From: Litoribrevibacter euphylliae
GTDB taxonomy: Bacteria > Pseudomonadota > Gammaproteobacteria > Pseudomonadales > Litoribrevibacteraceae
NCBI RefSeq assembly: GCF_042646085.1
Contig: NZ_JBHRSZ010000007.1
Location: forward strand, 124,001-188,000
Reading direction: 5' to 3'
DNA length: 64,000 nt
Below, in pieces: positions 35,490-43,353 of the stretch. Made by a program: the position numbers and the translations under genes. The stretch's first letter is position 1. Every line of letters begins with the position of its first letter. The notes beneath the pieces were generated by a model. The model searched no databases, was not told the DNA's origin, and was given only the letters and a program-made list of their open reading frames with translations.

Positions 35490-35978
35490 ATGAATATTGT
35501 CGTTTATCCGGGTACTTTTGATCCTATTACCAATGGCCATGCCGATTTGATTGAACGTGCAGCTCGCTTGTTCGACAAAATTATTGTGGCCGTCGCCGAA
35601 AGCCCGAAGAAACGTCCTACTTTGTCTTTGGATACTCGTGTTCAGTTAGCGCAAGAAATTACCGCGCATCTTGATAACGTTGAGATTGTAGGTTTTAGAA
35701 ACCTATTGGCAGACTTTGTAACCGACGTGAACGCAAATGTTATTCTGCGAGGCTTAAGAGCTGTATCGGATTTCGAATACGAATTTCAGCTGGCCAATAT
35801 GAACCGTGTATTAGCGCCGACTGTAGAGAGTATGTTTCTAACGCCAGATGAAAAAAATTCCTATATTTCATCTACACTAGTAAGAGAAATTGCCGCACTT
35901 GGTGGAGATATTTCAAAATTTGTTCACCCGAAGGTTGAACAAATTTTACGAGAGCACGTGAGCAAGAACTCAAATTGA
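35490..35978 (+). CDS. coaD: Phosphopantetheine adenylyltransferase
   Basis: Fourth step of coenzyme A synthesis: adds AMP to 4'-phosphopantetheine. Start ATG 35490 gives MNIVVYPGTFDPITNGH and 162 residues, the usual size; the upstream extension to 35397 has no support. The T-x-G-H nucleotidyl-transfer motif (TNGH) and the C-terminal YISSTLVREIA motif are intact. A ferredoxin gene follows 87 bases downstream, the coaD-yfhL-type neighbourhood common in gammaproteobacteria. Confidence 0.96.
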   Translation: MNIVVYPGTFDPITNGHADLIERAARLFDKIIVAVAESPKKRPTLSLDTRVQLAQEITAHLDNVEIVGFRNLLADFVTDVNANVILRGLRAVSDFEYEFQLANMNRVLAPTVESMFLTPDEKNSYISSTLVREIAALGGDISKFVHPKVEQILREHVSKNSN

Positions 35979-36065
35979 AGCACTGCAGACTTTTAAATTT
36001 AGCGCTTCAATTTAAACTTTATACTGCCACATGCTTTCAACAGCCAAGTCGCAGGAGACTTCAGT

Positions 36066-36314
36066 ATGTCGCTTCTAATTACTGACGAATGCATTAACTG
36101 TGACGTTTGTGAACCTGAGTGTCCTAACGCAGCCATTTATCCTGGAGATGTGGTCTATGAAATAGACCCTTCCATGTGCACTGAATGCGTAGGCCACTAC
36201 AATGAACCTCAGTGTATTGAAGTATGTCCAGTAGATTGCATCCTTATAGATCCGGAAAATCCAGAAACCCAAGACCAGTTAATGGACAAGTTCAAGAAAC
36301 TGACCGGAAACTAA
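36066..36314 (+). CDS. YfhL-type 2[4Fe-4S] ferredoxin
   Basis: An 82-residue ferredoxin. Cluster ligands are C9, C12, C15, C19 and C38, C41, C50, C54. The second motif has an 8-residue insert between C41 and C50 (CVGHYNEPQC), which marks the YfhL/Alvin type, and a short C-terminal helix follows. It is a low-potential electron carrier; the partner is unknown. Its stop is followed within 6 bases by the proposed TTG start of the gamma-glutamyltransferase. Confidence 0.93.
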   Translation: MSLLITDECINCDVCEPECPNAAIYPGDVVYEIDPSMCTECVGHYNEPQCIEVCPVDCILIDPENPETQDQLMDKFKKLTGN

Positions 36315-36319
36315 CACTA

Positions 36320-38023
36320 TTGAATCGCTTGTTAACGCCCTCTGTTAAGCAGCACTTCATCTTCCTTATTTTTGTCAGTTTCGTCTTTAGCAATCCGGTC
36401 ATTGCCTCCAACTCTGAGACACCACCTCAGAGTGCCATAGCATCGGCACATCCTCTGGCCACACAGGCTGGCATCAAGATTCTTCAGCAAGGTGGTAATG
36501 CCTTTGATGCAGCCATCACCGTTGCTTCTGTCCTAGCCGTGGTCGAACCTTACAGTTCTGGCTTTGGCGGTGGCGGCTTCTGGCTAATTCACGATGCAAA
36601 ACAGCAGCGTAACGTGTTTATTGATGGTCGTGAAACGGCACCCCAAAAAGCCCATCCAAAGCTTTACCAAAACAATCAGAATGAAGTTATCCGCTCATTG
36701 TCCATCAATGGACCGCTCGCCGCAGGTATCCCAGGACAAGCGGCAGCATTAGCCCATCTCGCTAAGCATTACGGCAACCTCCCACTTTCTACAACACTAT
36801 CAGATGCTATTCACTATGCCGAACAAGGCTTCCCTGTGGATAAAGTCTATCGGAAACTGGCTGCCTACCGCCTTAAAGCGATGCAGGAAGAAAGAACAAC
36901 AAACGCAATCTTTTTAGTCGACGGAAAAATACCTGAGCTTGACCACCTCATTAAACAGCCCGCCTTGGCCCAAACCTTAAAGCGACTAGCTAAAGCAGGC
37001 CACACAGGTTTTTATCAAGGAGAAACAGCTCAGTATTTAGTAAAAAACATGACAGATCATGGTGGCATCTGGACATTAGAGGATTTAGCGAATTATCAAG
37101 TGATCGAACGCGCCCCCATTGAGTTTGATTATCAAGGTTATCATTTCATTTCTGCACCACCACCTTCCGCAGGTGGTATCGCACTGGCTCAAATGTTCGG
37201 CATGCTACAACACCATACCATGCCTCAACATCAAAGCGTCGAACAGATTCAGTTACTGGCCGAAGTAATGCGTCGCGCTTATCGAGACAGAGCTGAATAC
37301 CTGGGTGATCCCGCGTTTACTGACATCCCCAGCAAATTAACGAGCAGCTCTTACCTCCAACAGCTCAGCAATTCGATCACACCGAACAAAGCAACACCGA
37401 GTAGCGAATTAAAACCTGTGCTTCCGCCTAATCAAGGAACCGATACTACGCATTATTCTATTCTGGACGACCAAGGAAACCGAGTGTCTGCCACGCTAAG
37501 CATCAACTTACCTTTCGGTTCAGCTTATACCGACCCAGATACTGGATTACTCTTGAACAACGAAATGGATGACTTCTCTAGCCAACCAGGCGTACCTAAC
37601 AGTTATGGCCTAGTTGCAACTGAGGCGAATGCCGTAGAAGCAGGTAAACGACCATTATCCAGTATGACTCCTACCTTCATTGAAAGCCCAGATTCACTCG
37701 CCATACTTGGAACACCTGGTGGAAGCCGCATCATCACCATGGTCTTTCTAGGAGCCTTGGAACACCTCAATCAAGCGCCAGTGGAAAACTGGGTAAGTCG
37801 CCCGCGATTCCATCATCAATATTTACCCGATGTAATTCAACACGAGCCCGAAACCTTTAGTTCTGCAGAGAAGAAACAACTAGAAAGGCATGGCTATAAA
37901 TTAAAGCCCGTTGGCCGAACATATGGCAACATGCAGGCCATACTCTGGAATCTAAAGGAAAAGAAAGTCACTGCAGCTTCCGATCCGAGACGAATCGGAA
38001 ACTCTTTAACCTTAAACCATTAA
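36320..38023 (+). CDS. ggt: Gamma-glutamyltransferase / glutathione hydrolase
   Basis: Periplasmic Ntn-hydrolase that cleaves gamma-glutamyl bonds of glutathione. The reading frame extends back to 36224 inside the ferredoxin gene, but TTG at 36320 with GGAAA upstream gives a clean signal peptide (KQHFIFLIFVSFVFSNPVIAS) and 567 residues. Motifs: ASAHPLATQAG, SGFGGGGFW, and the autoprocessing Thr376 in GTDTTHYS, which becomes the small-subunit N-terminus. RPLSSMTPT and LGTPGGSRI form the substrate pocket. The Arg and catalytic Thr are intact. Confidence 0.92.
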   Translation: MNRLLTPSVKQHFIFLIFVSFVFSNPVIASNSETPPQSAIASAHPLATQAGIKILQQGGNAFDAAITVASVLAVVEPYSSGFGGGGFWLIHDAKQQRNVFIDGRETAPQKAHPKLYQNNQNEVIRSLSINGPLAAGIPGQAAALAHLAKHYGNLPLSTTLSDAIHYAEQGFPVDKVYRKLAAYRLKAMQEERTTNAIFLVDGKIPELDHLIKQPALAQTLKRLAKAGHTGFYQGETAQYLVKNMTDHGGIWTLEDLANYQVIERAPIEFDYQGYHFISAPPPSAGGIALAQMFGMLQHHTMPQHQSVEQIQLLAEVMRRAYRDRAEYLGDPAFTDIPSKLTSSSYLQQLSNSITPNKATPSSELKPVLPPNQGTDTTHYSILDDQGNRVSATLSINLPFGSAYTDPDTGLLLNNEMDDFSSQPGVPNSYGLVATEANAVEAGKRPLSSMTPTFIESPDSLAILGTPGGSRIITMVFLGALEHLNQAPVENWVSRPRFHHQYLPDVIQHEPETFSSAEKKQLERHGYKLKPVGRTYGNMQAILWNLKEKKVTAASDPRRIGNSLTLNH

Positions 38024-38036
38024 ACGAAGGGCTCTA

Positions 38037-38660
38037 CTAAAAAGCATAGACCAGCATAGCTTTGGCAGTTAATGCTGTAAAAGTATAGTCTTTGGTTAGG
38101 TAACTGGTCGCGTTTTGACTAGTAGAAGCCTCTAAGTTAAATGTTGTTATATCTAGCTCAGTTCTAATCCGGAAGTTTTGGTTGATATAGAACTGACTTC
38201 CTCCGCCTAAGATAAAAGATTCCGATGTCTGGTCTTCACCCACTCCGAACTGAGCTTGTCTGTACGAAAAGTCCGATTCGCCAAATCCCAACTTACCATA
38301 CAAATCCAACTTCCCTAAAAAAGTTTCTTCGAAGGGTAAAGCCATCAAACCTGAAATATGCCATGCTTGCATATCAACATCACTTAATGAATCCACACCG
38401 TATTCATTGTAATCATAATCCTGGTAACTCCATTCTATTGAAAAGTTGTTGGAGAATTTATAACCAGCAACAAAGCCGTATGCGGTGCCAGAATCATCCC
38501 AATCACCATTGCCCTGATTATCTTCAATAAAGCCATCGTCATAAAACTTAGTGATACCAGCACCAATGCCAACATATGGGCCCATTTCGGCATGAACAAC
38601 AGATGCGAAAGGCAAAATAGAAACAAGTGATAAGCAGGCCAGCGTTCGAGTAGTTATCAT
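38037..38660 (-). CDS. OmpA-like outer-membrane beta-barrel protein
   Basis: A 207-residue porin-like protein. AAGGAG precedes ATG and a signal peptide ends VHA|EM at residue 24. The mature part alternates polar and aromatic residues in about eight strands, begins GPYVGIGAGITKF and ends in a C-terminal aromatic (MLVYAF), as expected for Bam-dependent barrels. It matches the small outer-membrane beta-barrel family. It converges with ggt, leaving 13 bases between stops. Function unknown. Confidence 0.82.
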   Translation of the reverse strand: MITTRTLACLSLVSILPFASVVHAEMGPYVGIGAGITKFYDDGFIEDNQGNGDWDDSGTAYGFVAGYKFSNNFSIEWSYQDYDYNEYGVDSLSDVDMQAWHISGLMALPFEETFLGKLDLYGKLGFGESDFSYRQAQFGVGEDQTSESFILGGGSQFYINQNFRIRTELDITTFNLEASTSQNATSYLTKDYTFTALTAKAMLVYAF

Positions 38661-38702
38661 TATTTTTCTCCTTAAGTGCGAACGCTGGCTATTGTCACAC
38701 AG

Positions 38703-38728
38703 AAAAAAGGCCTCTTACGAGGCCTTTT
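38703..38728 (-). terminator. Terminator of the small exported protein gene
   Basis: Stem AAAAGGCCTC (38705-38714) with GAGGCCTTTT (38719-38728), loop TTAC. Read on minus it ends in six T residues. It ends the 38754-39116 gene, upstream of the outer-membrane protein. Confidence 0.8.
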
Positions 38729-38753
38729 CCACAATTTTTTGGCTTACAGAATA

Positions 38754-39116
38754 TTATTCAGCAGGCGCTTCTTGTTTTACCACTTCATACTTTCGCTCTG
38801 GCGTGGAACAACCAAGACAACGAATAAAGGTCATTTTAGCTGGCTTCACAACCAATTCATCCGCTGCATCCTCTAAATTTCCACCTAACAATGAAAACGG
38901 AGACGTTACTATGAACACAGCCGTACCCAAGATAGTCAAACCAAGCATAATAGGGCGAACCACAATGCCATCAAGCACCATTTCAGCCGGGCCAGGTTCA
39001 TTCAGTTGCTTTTGCTTAGATATAGAATTTGCCATCGCCTGAGTTGGCAACATAAGCTGAATCATCAGCACAGACATAGCTAAGAATTTGGCAATTCGGG
39101 TAAATAATGTGTACAT
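38754..39116 (-). CDS. Small exported membrane protein of unknown function
   Basis: A 120-residue protein not recognised. It has a Sec signal (cleavage after TQAMA near residue 29), one transmembrane helix (about 55-80, PIMLGLTILGTAVFIVTSPFS) and a conserved-looking RCLGC pair near the end. Similar-sized proteins in pseudomonads are often mislabelled multidrug transporters. GAAGGA lies 11 bases before the start. It is a single-gene unit with its own terminator. Confidence 0.7.
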   Translation of the reverse strand: MYTLFTRIAKFLAMSVLMIQLMLPTQAMANSISKQKQLNEPGPAEMVLDGIVVRPIMLGLTILGTAVFIVTSPFSLLGGNLEDAADELVVKPAKMTFIRCLGCSTPERKYEVVKQEAPAE

Positions 39117-39225
39117 AGTTCTTATATTCCTTCAATCTGTACTCGGTGACATCTAGAAAACTAGTTCATCCCCTAAATAATTATGAACTAATAATAGGCC
39201 TTAAAAAGAATCTTTGTCAGCTTTT

Positions 39226-40059
39226 TTAGCGACCTTTTTGGCATTTTGGACAATAAACGCTAGATCGGCCCTGCATACGGATTTCTTCTAAGACGTCACC
39301 ACAAACATAGCAACTTTCTCCTGCGCGACCATAAACTTGTAACTCCTGTTGAAAATACCCGGGCTTACCGTCACCACCAACAAAATCTTTTAAGGTAGTA
39401 CCGCCCTCTTGAATCGCTTTACTCAACACCTTTTTAATACACAACACTAAACGTTGATAGCGAGTATAACCTATGGCATTGGCACTCAATGACGGTCTGA
39501 TTCCAGCCATGAATAAAGCTTCATTGGCATAGATATTACCGACACCGACCACCACCTTGTTATCCATGATCAGCTGTTTCACTGGAACCGTTCGCTTTTT
39601 GCTCTGTTTGTGCAGGTAATAGCCCGTGAACTTATTTGATAACGGTTCTGGCCCTAAATGCTTTAGGTAATCTGATTCTTCAACGTTCTCAAGCCATAAC
39701 ACCGCACCAAATTTTCGAGGGTCATTGTATCTCAGAGTTACGCGCTTCTTACCTTTTTTACCTTCAAATACGATATCAACATGATCGTGCTTGACTGCAG
39801 GCACATCGTCTTTCAACACGCGTAAACTGCCTGACATTCCAAGGTGAATCAGTAACGTGCCATGCTCAAACTCTAATAGCAGATACTTCGCACGGCGATT
39901 TACCGCCAATAGTTCACGCCCAACCAACTGAAATTCTAAAGAATCAGGAACAGGCCAACGCAATTTGGACTCTCTAACAACAACAGAGTGAACCGTCTTA
40001 TGAATAATATGAGGACGAATTCCCCTTCGTGATGTTTCAACTTCAGGTAATTCAGGCAT
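39226..40059 (-). CDS. mutM: Formamidopyrimidine-DNA glycosylase
   Basis: Base-excision enzyme that removes 8-oxoguanine and nicks the site. The 277-residue protein starts PELPEVE, with catalytic Pro2 and Glu3, and has the conserved GRRA-like NRRAKYLL segment with the catalytic Lys, the helix-two-turn-helix with VGVGNIYANEALF, and a C-terminal zinc finger (CYVC and CPKC). All catalytic residues are intact. The uracil glycosylase gene lies 114 bases upstream on the same strand, so two base-excision genes are neighbours. Confidence 0.96.
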   Translation of the reverse strand: MPELPEVETSRRGIRPHIIHKTVHSVVVRESKLRWPVPDSLEFQLVGRELLAVNRRAKYLLLEFEHGTLLIHLGMSGSLRVLKDDVPAVKHDHVDIVFEGKKGKKRVTLRYNDPRKFGAVLWLENVEESDYLKHLGPEPLSNKFTGYYLHKQSKKRTVPVKQLIMDNKVVVGVGNIYANEALFMAGIRPSLSANAIGYTRYQRLVLCIKKVLSKAIQEGGTTLKDFVGGDGKPGYFQQELQVYGRAGESCYVCGDVLEEIRMQGRSSVYCPKCQKGR

Positions 40060-40173
40060 AACACGTCTCTCAAATAGATAGGCGTAACAAGCTAAGTTAC
40101 GGCCGTATGAACTGGGAATTCAGCACAATGACGTTACTATTTCGTTTCACTGTATTTCTGAAATAGTTGCACC

Positions 40174-40854
40174 TCACTCAGGTAATTGCCACTGAATAGG
40201 CGACTGACCACGCTGAATTAAATACTGATTTAACGTTGAGAAATGTCGGCATCCCAAAAAGCCACGATGTGCTGACAATGGTGAAGGATGGGTCGTTTCA
40301 AGCACCAAGTGTTTCGTTCTATCCACCTGCTTCCCCTTTTTCTGAGCATGGCTGCCCCACAATAAGAACACCAGTCCTTCGCGATTATCGCTTAACGCCT
40401 GAACGGCTTTATCGGTAAAGTATTCCCAACCCTTGCCCTGATGAGCTGCCGCTTGCCCTTGCTCAACCGTTAACACACTGTTCAGTAACAAGACACCTTG
40501 TTTAGCCCAACTTTCAAGGTAGCCATGAGTCACAGGGTGAATATGCAAATCCGCTTCCAGCTCTTTGTAAATATTTCTTAAAGAGGGCGGAACCGCCACA
40601 CCAGGCTTTACAGAAAAACTTAAACCATGAGCTTGGCCTGGACCATGATAAGGGTCTTGCCCTAACACCACCACCTTAACCTGATCGAACGGGGTATAGT
40701 TAAAAGCATTAAAACAATCATCAGACTCAGGATAAACCACCGCACCAGCGCGTTTCCGTTCCTTTAAAAAAGATCGTAGTTGTTGCATATAGGGTTGTTC
40801 AAATTCACCACCTAAATGATGCATCCAACCCTGTTCTAGATTTACTGAAGACAC
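40174..40854 (-). CDS. ung: Uracil-DNA glycosylase
   Basis: Family 1 uracil glycosylase, 226 residues. The water-activating Asp67 is in VVLGQDPYHGPGQAHGLSFS and the intercalation loop is HPSPLSAHRGFLG. The start is GTG at 40854: residues 1-10 including Trp10 align with the conserved LTW region of family members, which favours this codon over the ATG at 40824. Confidence 0.96.
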   Translation of the reverse strand: MSSVNLEQGWMHHLGGEFEQPYMQQLRSFLKERKRAGAVVYPESDDCFNAFNYTPFDQVKVVVLGQDPYHGPGQAHGLSFSVKPGVAVPPSLRNIYKELEADLHIHPVTHGYLESWAKQGVLLLNSVLTVEQGQAAAHQGKGWEYFTDKAVQALSDNREGLVFLLWGSHAQKKGKQVDRTKHLVLETTHPSPLSAHRGFLGCRHFSTLNQYLIQRGQSPIQWQLPE

Positions 40855-41075
40855 TCTTTTCTATCCTGCTGTTTATTGTTTTCAGGGCAATATCTTACAT
40901 TCTTTAGTAATGCCCACCCACATACCTTTGATCATGCTGATACTATACTCAATAATGTTTCTCATTTGATCATAGATTCCGGTTGATTCTTATAGTGAAA
41001 TCAACGTATAACAGAGGCATTCTACCTCTCATTTCAAGGCTAGGACGGCCACTTATTATAAGGAAGTAGGTAACG

Positions 41076-42011
41076 ATGTGGAGTCTCGATAATCATTATA
41101 AGGTTTATAAAGACTTACTTAACGGCCGAGTCAAATTACCTTCACTCAGCAAGCACTTCATTACGCTGAAAACAGAGGTTGATGATCTATCGAAACTGTC
41201 CCCCCTAAATTCTCATCCGGCAATTCTTGAGAAGTTATCAGCCGATCCTGACTTATGTCAGTTACTGGTAAATGCCGCCAACTTTGATCGATATTACGGA
41301 GCGCCAGCGCTAAGCACCATAGAACAAGCGCTGGAAAACCTATCCGCAGCCCAGGTGTCCGAATTCATTACACTGTTCGGTATTCGCAACCTAGTGTTAA
41401 CAGACAACCTACCTGCAAAACATACAATTCGCCAACTGTGGGAAGAAAGCCTACAAATCGCTTCTATATGTACAGCACTCTATACCCGCTTGGGGCAATA
41501 TAACCATATGCCTGCAGAACCCAGCATGTTGGCTGGCTTAGTTTATCATTTAGGTACTATGTTGCTGATCAACAGCTTTCGCAATAAAGGACTTGCCACA
41601 CCGAATCTGCAAGACGCTCAAAACATTCCCGCACCACTGGCCAGTAACATGTCTTCTTTAGCAGCCATTCAATGGCGGTTGCATTCGTCAGTCTGTGAAT
41701 GCGCACTGCAACGCAATTACTTCCAGGAAGTTAATCGCCAACCGTTCAGCATGATCGACATTTTTCACATGGCCATAACCCATCATCAAAACTACAACAA
41801 ACAAAACCCGAACGTTGTAGCCTTAAAAGACAGTCTGCCGTTTATTAAAGCGGTTAAAGAAAAACTAATTCGAGAAGAAGCCCAACACTTTACACAAATG
41901 GTCGATGGCCACGCATTAATCATCTTCCGAGGCCTATCGCCTCTGATCAACAAATTTCCCATTACCTCCTTTTCAGCTAACTACTCACCCAACTACCGTC
42001 AGTTTGGATAA
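41076..42011 (+). CDS. HDOD-domain protein (first of a tandem pair)
   Basis: A 311-residue protein made of one HDOD domain (about 15-220) and a C-terminal helical tail. It begins MWSLDNHYKVYKDLLNGRVKLPSL, nearly parallel to its downstream neighbour (MWRSGIQFKVYQDILAGKIKLPNL). HDOD proteins have an HD-hydrolase fold without the metal-binding His/Asp pairs and act in signalling; here no HD dyad is visible, and GLVYHLGTMLLI marks the equivalent helix. No receiver, GGDEF or EAL domain is attached. Its partner is unknown. It lacks part of the canonical ANS-F pocket (AANFDRYYG instead of AANSTAFYG). Confidence 0.82.
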   Translation: MWSLDNHYKVYKDLLNGRVKLPSLSKHFITLKTEVDDLSKLSPLNSHPAILEKLSADPDLCQLLVNAANFDRYYGAPALSTIEQALENLSAAQVSEFITLFGIRNLVLTDNLPAKHTIRQLWEESLQIASICTALYTRLGQYNHMPAEPSMLAGLVYHLGTMLLINSFRNKGLATPNLQDAQNIPAPLASNMSSLAAIQWRLHSSVCECALQRNYFQEVNRQPFSMIDIFHMAITHHQNYNKQNPNVVALKDSLPFIKAVKEKLIREEAQHFTQMVDGHALIIFRGLSPLINKFPITSFSANYSPNYRQFG

Positions 42012-42188
42012 GTTCAATCTATAGAACCACTTTGTGCAGCTCTTCTACTGACAGATTTGTTGGTAAAACTGCTTTTTGTTTTCAAACGAATGTTTTAGTA
42101 TGAAGTGCATGTCTAATAATTATTCATGACAACTAGAAAAAATAATAACAATAAATAAAAAGAACAAACGCACTTGGGAAAGTGAATT

Positions 42189-43181
42189 ATGTGGCGCTCA
42201 GGCATTCAATTTAAGGTTTATCAGGACATTCTCGCCGGGAAAATAAAGCTTCCGAATTTACCCGACACCACCATGAAGTTAAGACATACCTTAGCCAACC
42301 CCAATTTCCGGGTTAAGGATCTGCTACCGCCATTACACGCCAACCCTGAAATCGCCTCGGTTATTATGCAGGCAGCCAATTCAACGGCTTTCTATGGCAC
42401 CAGACCCTCTTCCGATCTTAACGGCGCCATCATTCGTCTAGGCACAACCTCGGTGACCTCCATTGTACTGACGCACTCAATGGAAACGACCTTCGTTAAA
42501 CGCAGTTTACCTTCCCGTCATGTCATTCGTGCATTGTGGCAAGAAAACTTACGTATCGGCAGTTTGAGTTCAGCCATTGCCAGTCGCATTGCGGACTACG
42601 GCGTACGAGTGGATGCTGACTTAGCACTGTTAGCCGGTTCCATGTACCACGTGGGCACCTTGATGTTGCTGTCCTATTTGCAGAACAACAAGATGGCGGT
42701 TCCGTCCCCAGAGGAAATAGACGACATTCCGTCTCAGATATCATCCAACATTGGGGTCGTCCTCGCCAAACATTGGCAGATGGATGAGCAGGTCGTGAAT
42801 TGCATCCGCCATCGAGATCAATTTGAAGAGCTGACGTCCGGACCATTCAATCTGGTGGATGTGTTCCAGTTCGCCACCTTAATTCATCGTATTAGAGACA
42901 AGAACGATCTTAGTCTGCCTCAATTGGAAAAAACTGTGCCTGTTAAGAAAGCCGCATTACACGGCATTTTGGGAGAATCATTAGATCACTTCGTTACGTT
43001 AGTCGATGCCAAAGCCAACTTATTACTTAATACCTTATCCGGTAAAGGCAATGCAATGGAACAACCCCCTGTCACGTCTGCGGCCGACCGCTATGGACTT
43101 ACCAGCCAATCATCAACATCCGACTCGCAGTCGTCAGGAAAAGTTACACCGATCAGTGCCGCTCGCCGATACTGCGCCTGA
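42189..43181 (+). CDS. HDOD-domain protein (second of a tandem pair)
   Basis: A 330-residue single-domain HDOD protein with the canonical AANSTAFYG and IIRLGTTSVTSIVL segments (about 70-100) and GSMYHVGTLMLLSYL. The C-terminal 50 residues are Ser/Thr/Pro-rich and likely disordered. It is a paralogue of the 41076 gene, 177 bases downstream on the same strand with its own GGGAAAG site. The pair probably arose by tandem duplication followed by divergence, the downstream copy keeping the more typical pocket. Such proteins link c-di-GMP or phosphorelay signals to motility or biofilm in other bacteria; the role here is unknown. Confidence 0.85.
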   Translation: MWRSGIQFKVYQDILAGKIKLPNLPDTTMKLRHTLANPNFRVKDLLPPLHANPEIASVIMQAANSTAFYGTRPSSDLNGAIIRLGTTSVTSIVLTHSMETTFVKRSLPSRHVIRALWQENLRIGSLSSAIASRIADYGVRVDADLALLAGSMYHVGTLMLLSYLQNNKMAVPSPEEIDDIPSQISSNIGVVLAKHWQMDEQVVNCIRHRDQFEELTSGPFNLVDVFQFATLIHRIRDKNDLSLPQLEKTVPVKKAALHGILGESLDHFVTLVDAKANLLLNTLSGKGNAMEQPPVTSAADRYGLTSQSSTSDSQSSGKVTPISAARRYCA

Positions 43182-43211
43182 TAACACCGTCGATGTCTCG
43201 CGCAAGGGTCG

Positions 43212-43231
43212 AACGCCAAATTCGGCGTTTG
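43212..43231 (+). terminator. Weak terminator-like hairpin after the HDOD pair
   Basis: AACGCC (43212-43217) pairs with GGCGTT (43224-43229) around AAATTC, followed by TGTTATG. The stem is short and the T run interrupted. Confidence 0.45.
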
Positions 43232-43353
43232 TTATGAATATCCTATGAAGCTAGGGATTTTCACTTGTTCCAAGTCTAACCCCCCCTTAGAATTTCACTC
43301 ATTACATCGTATCAATAGATTCCTTCATCAGAATACTCTTATAAGGACACCCC

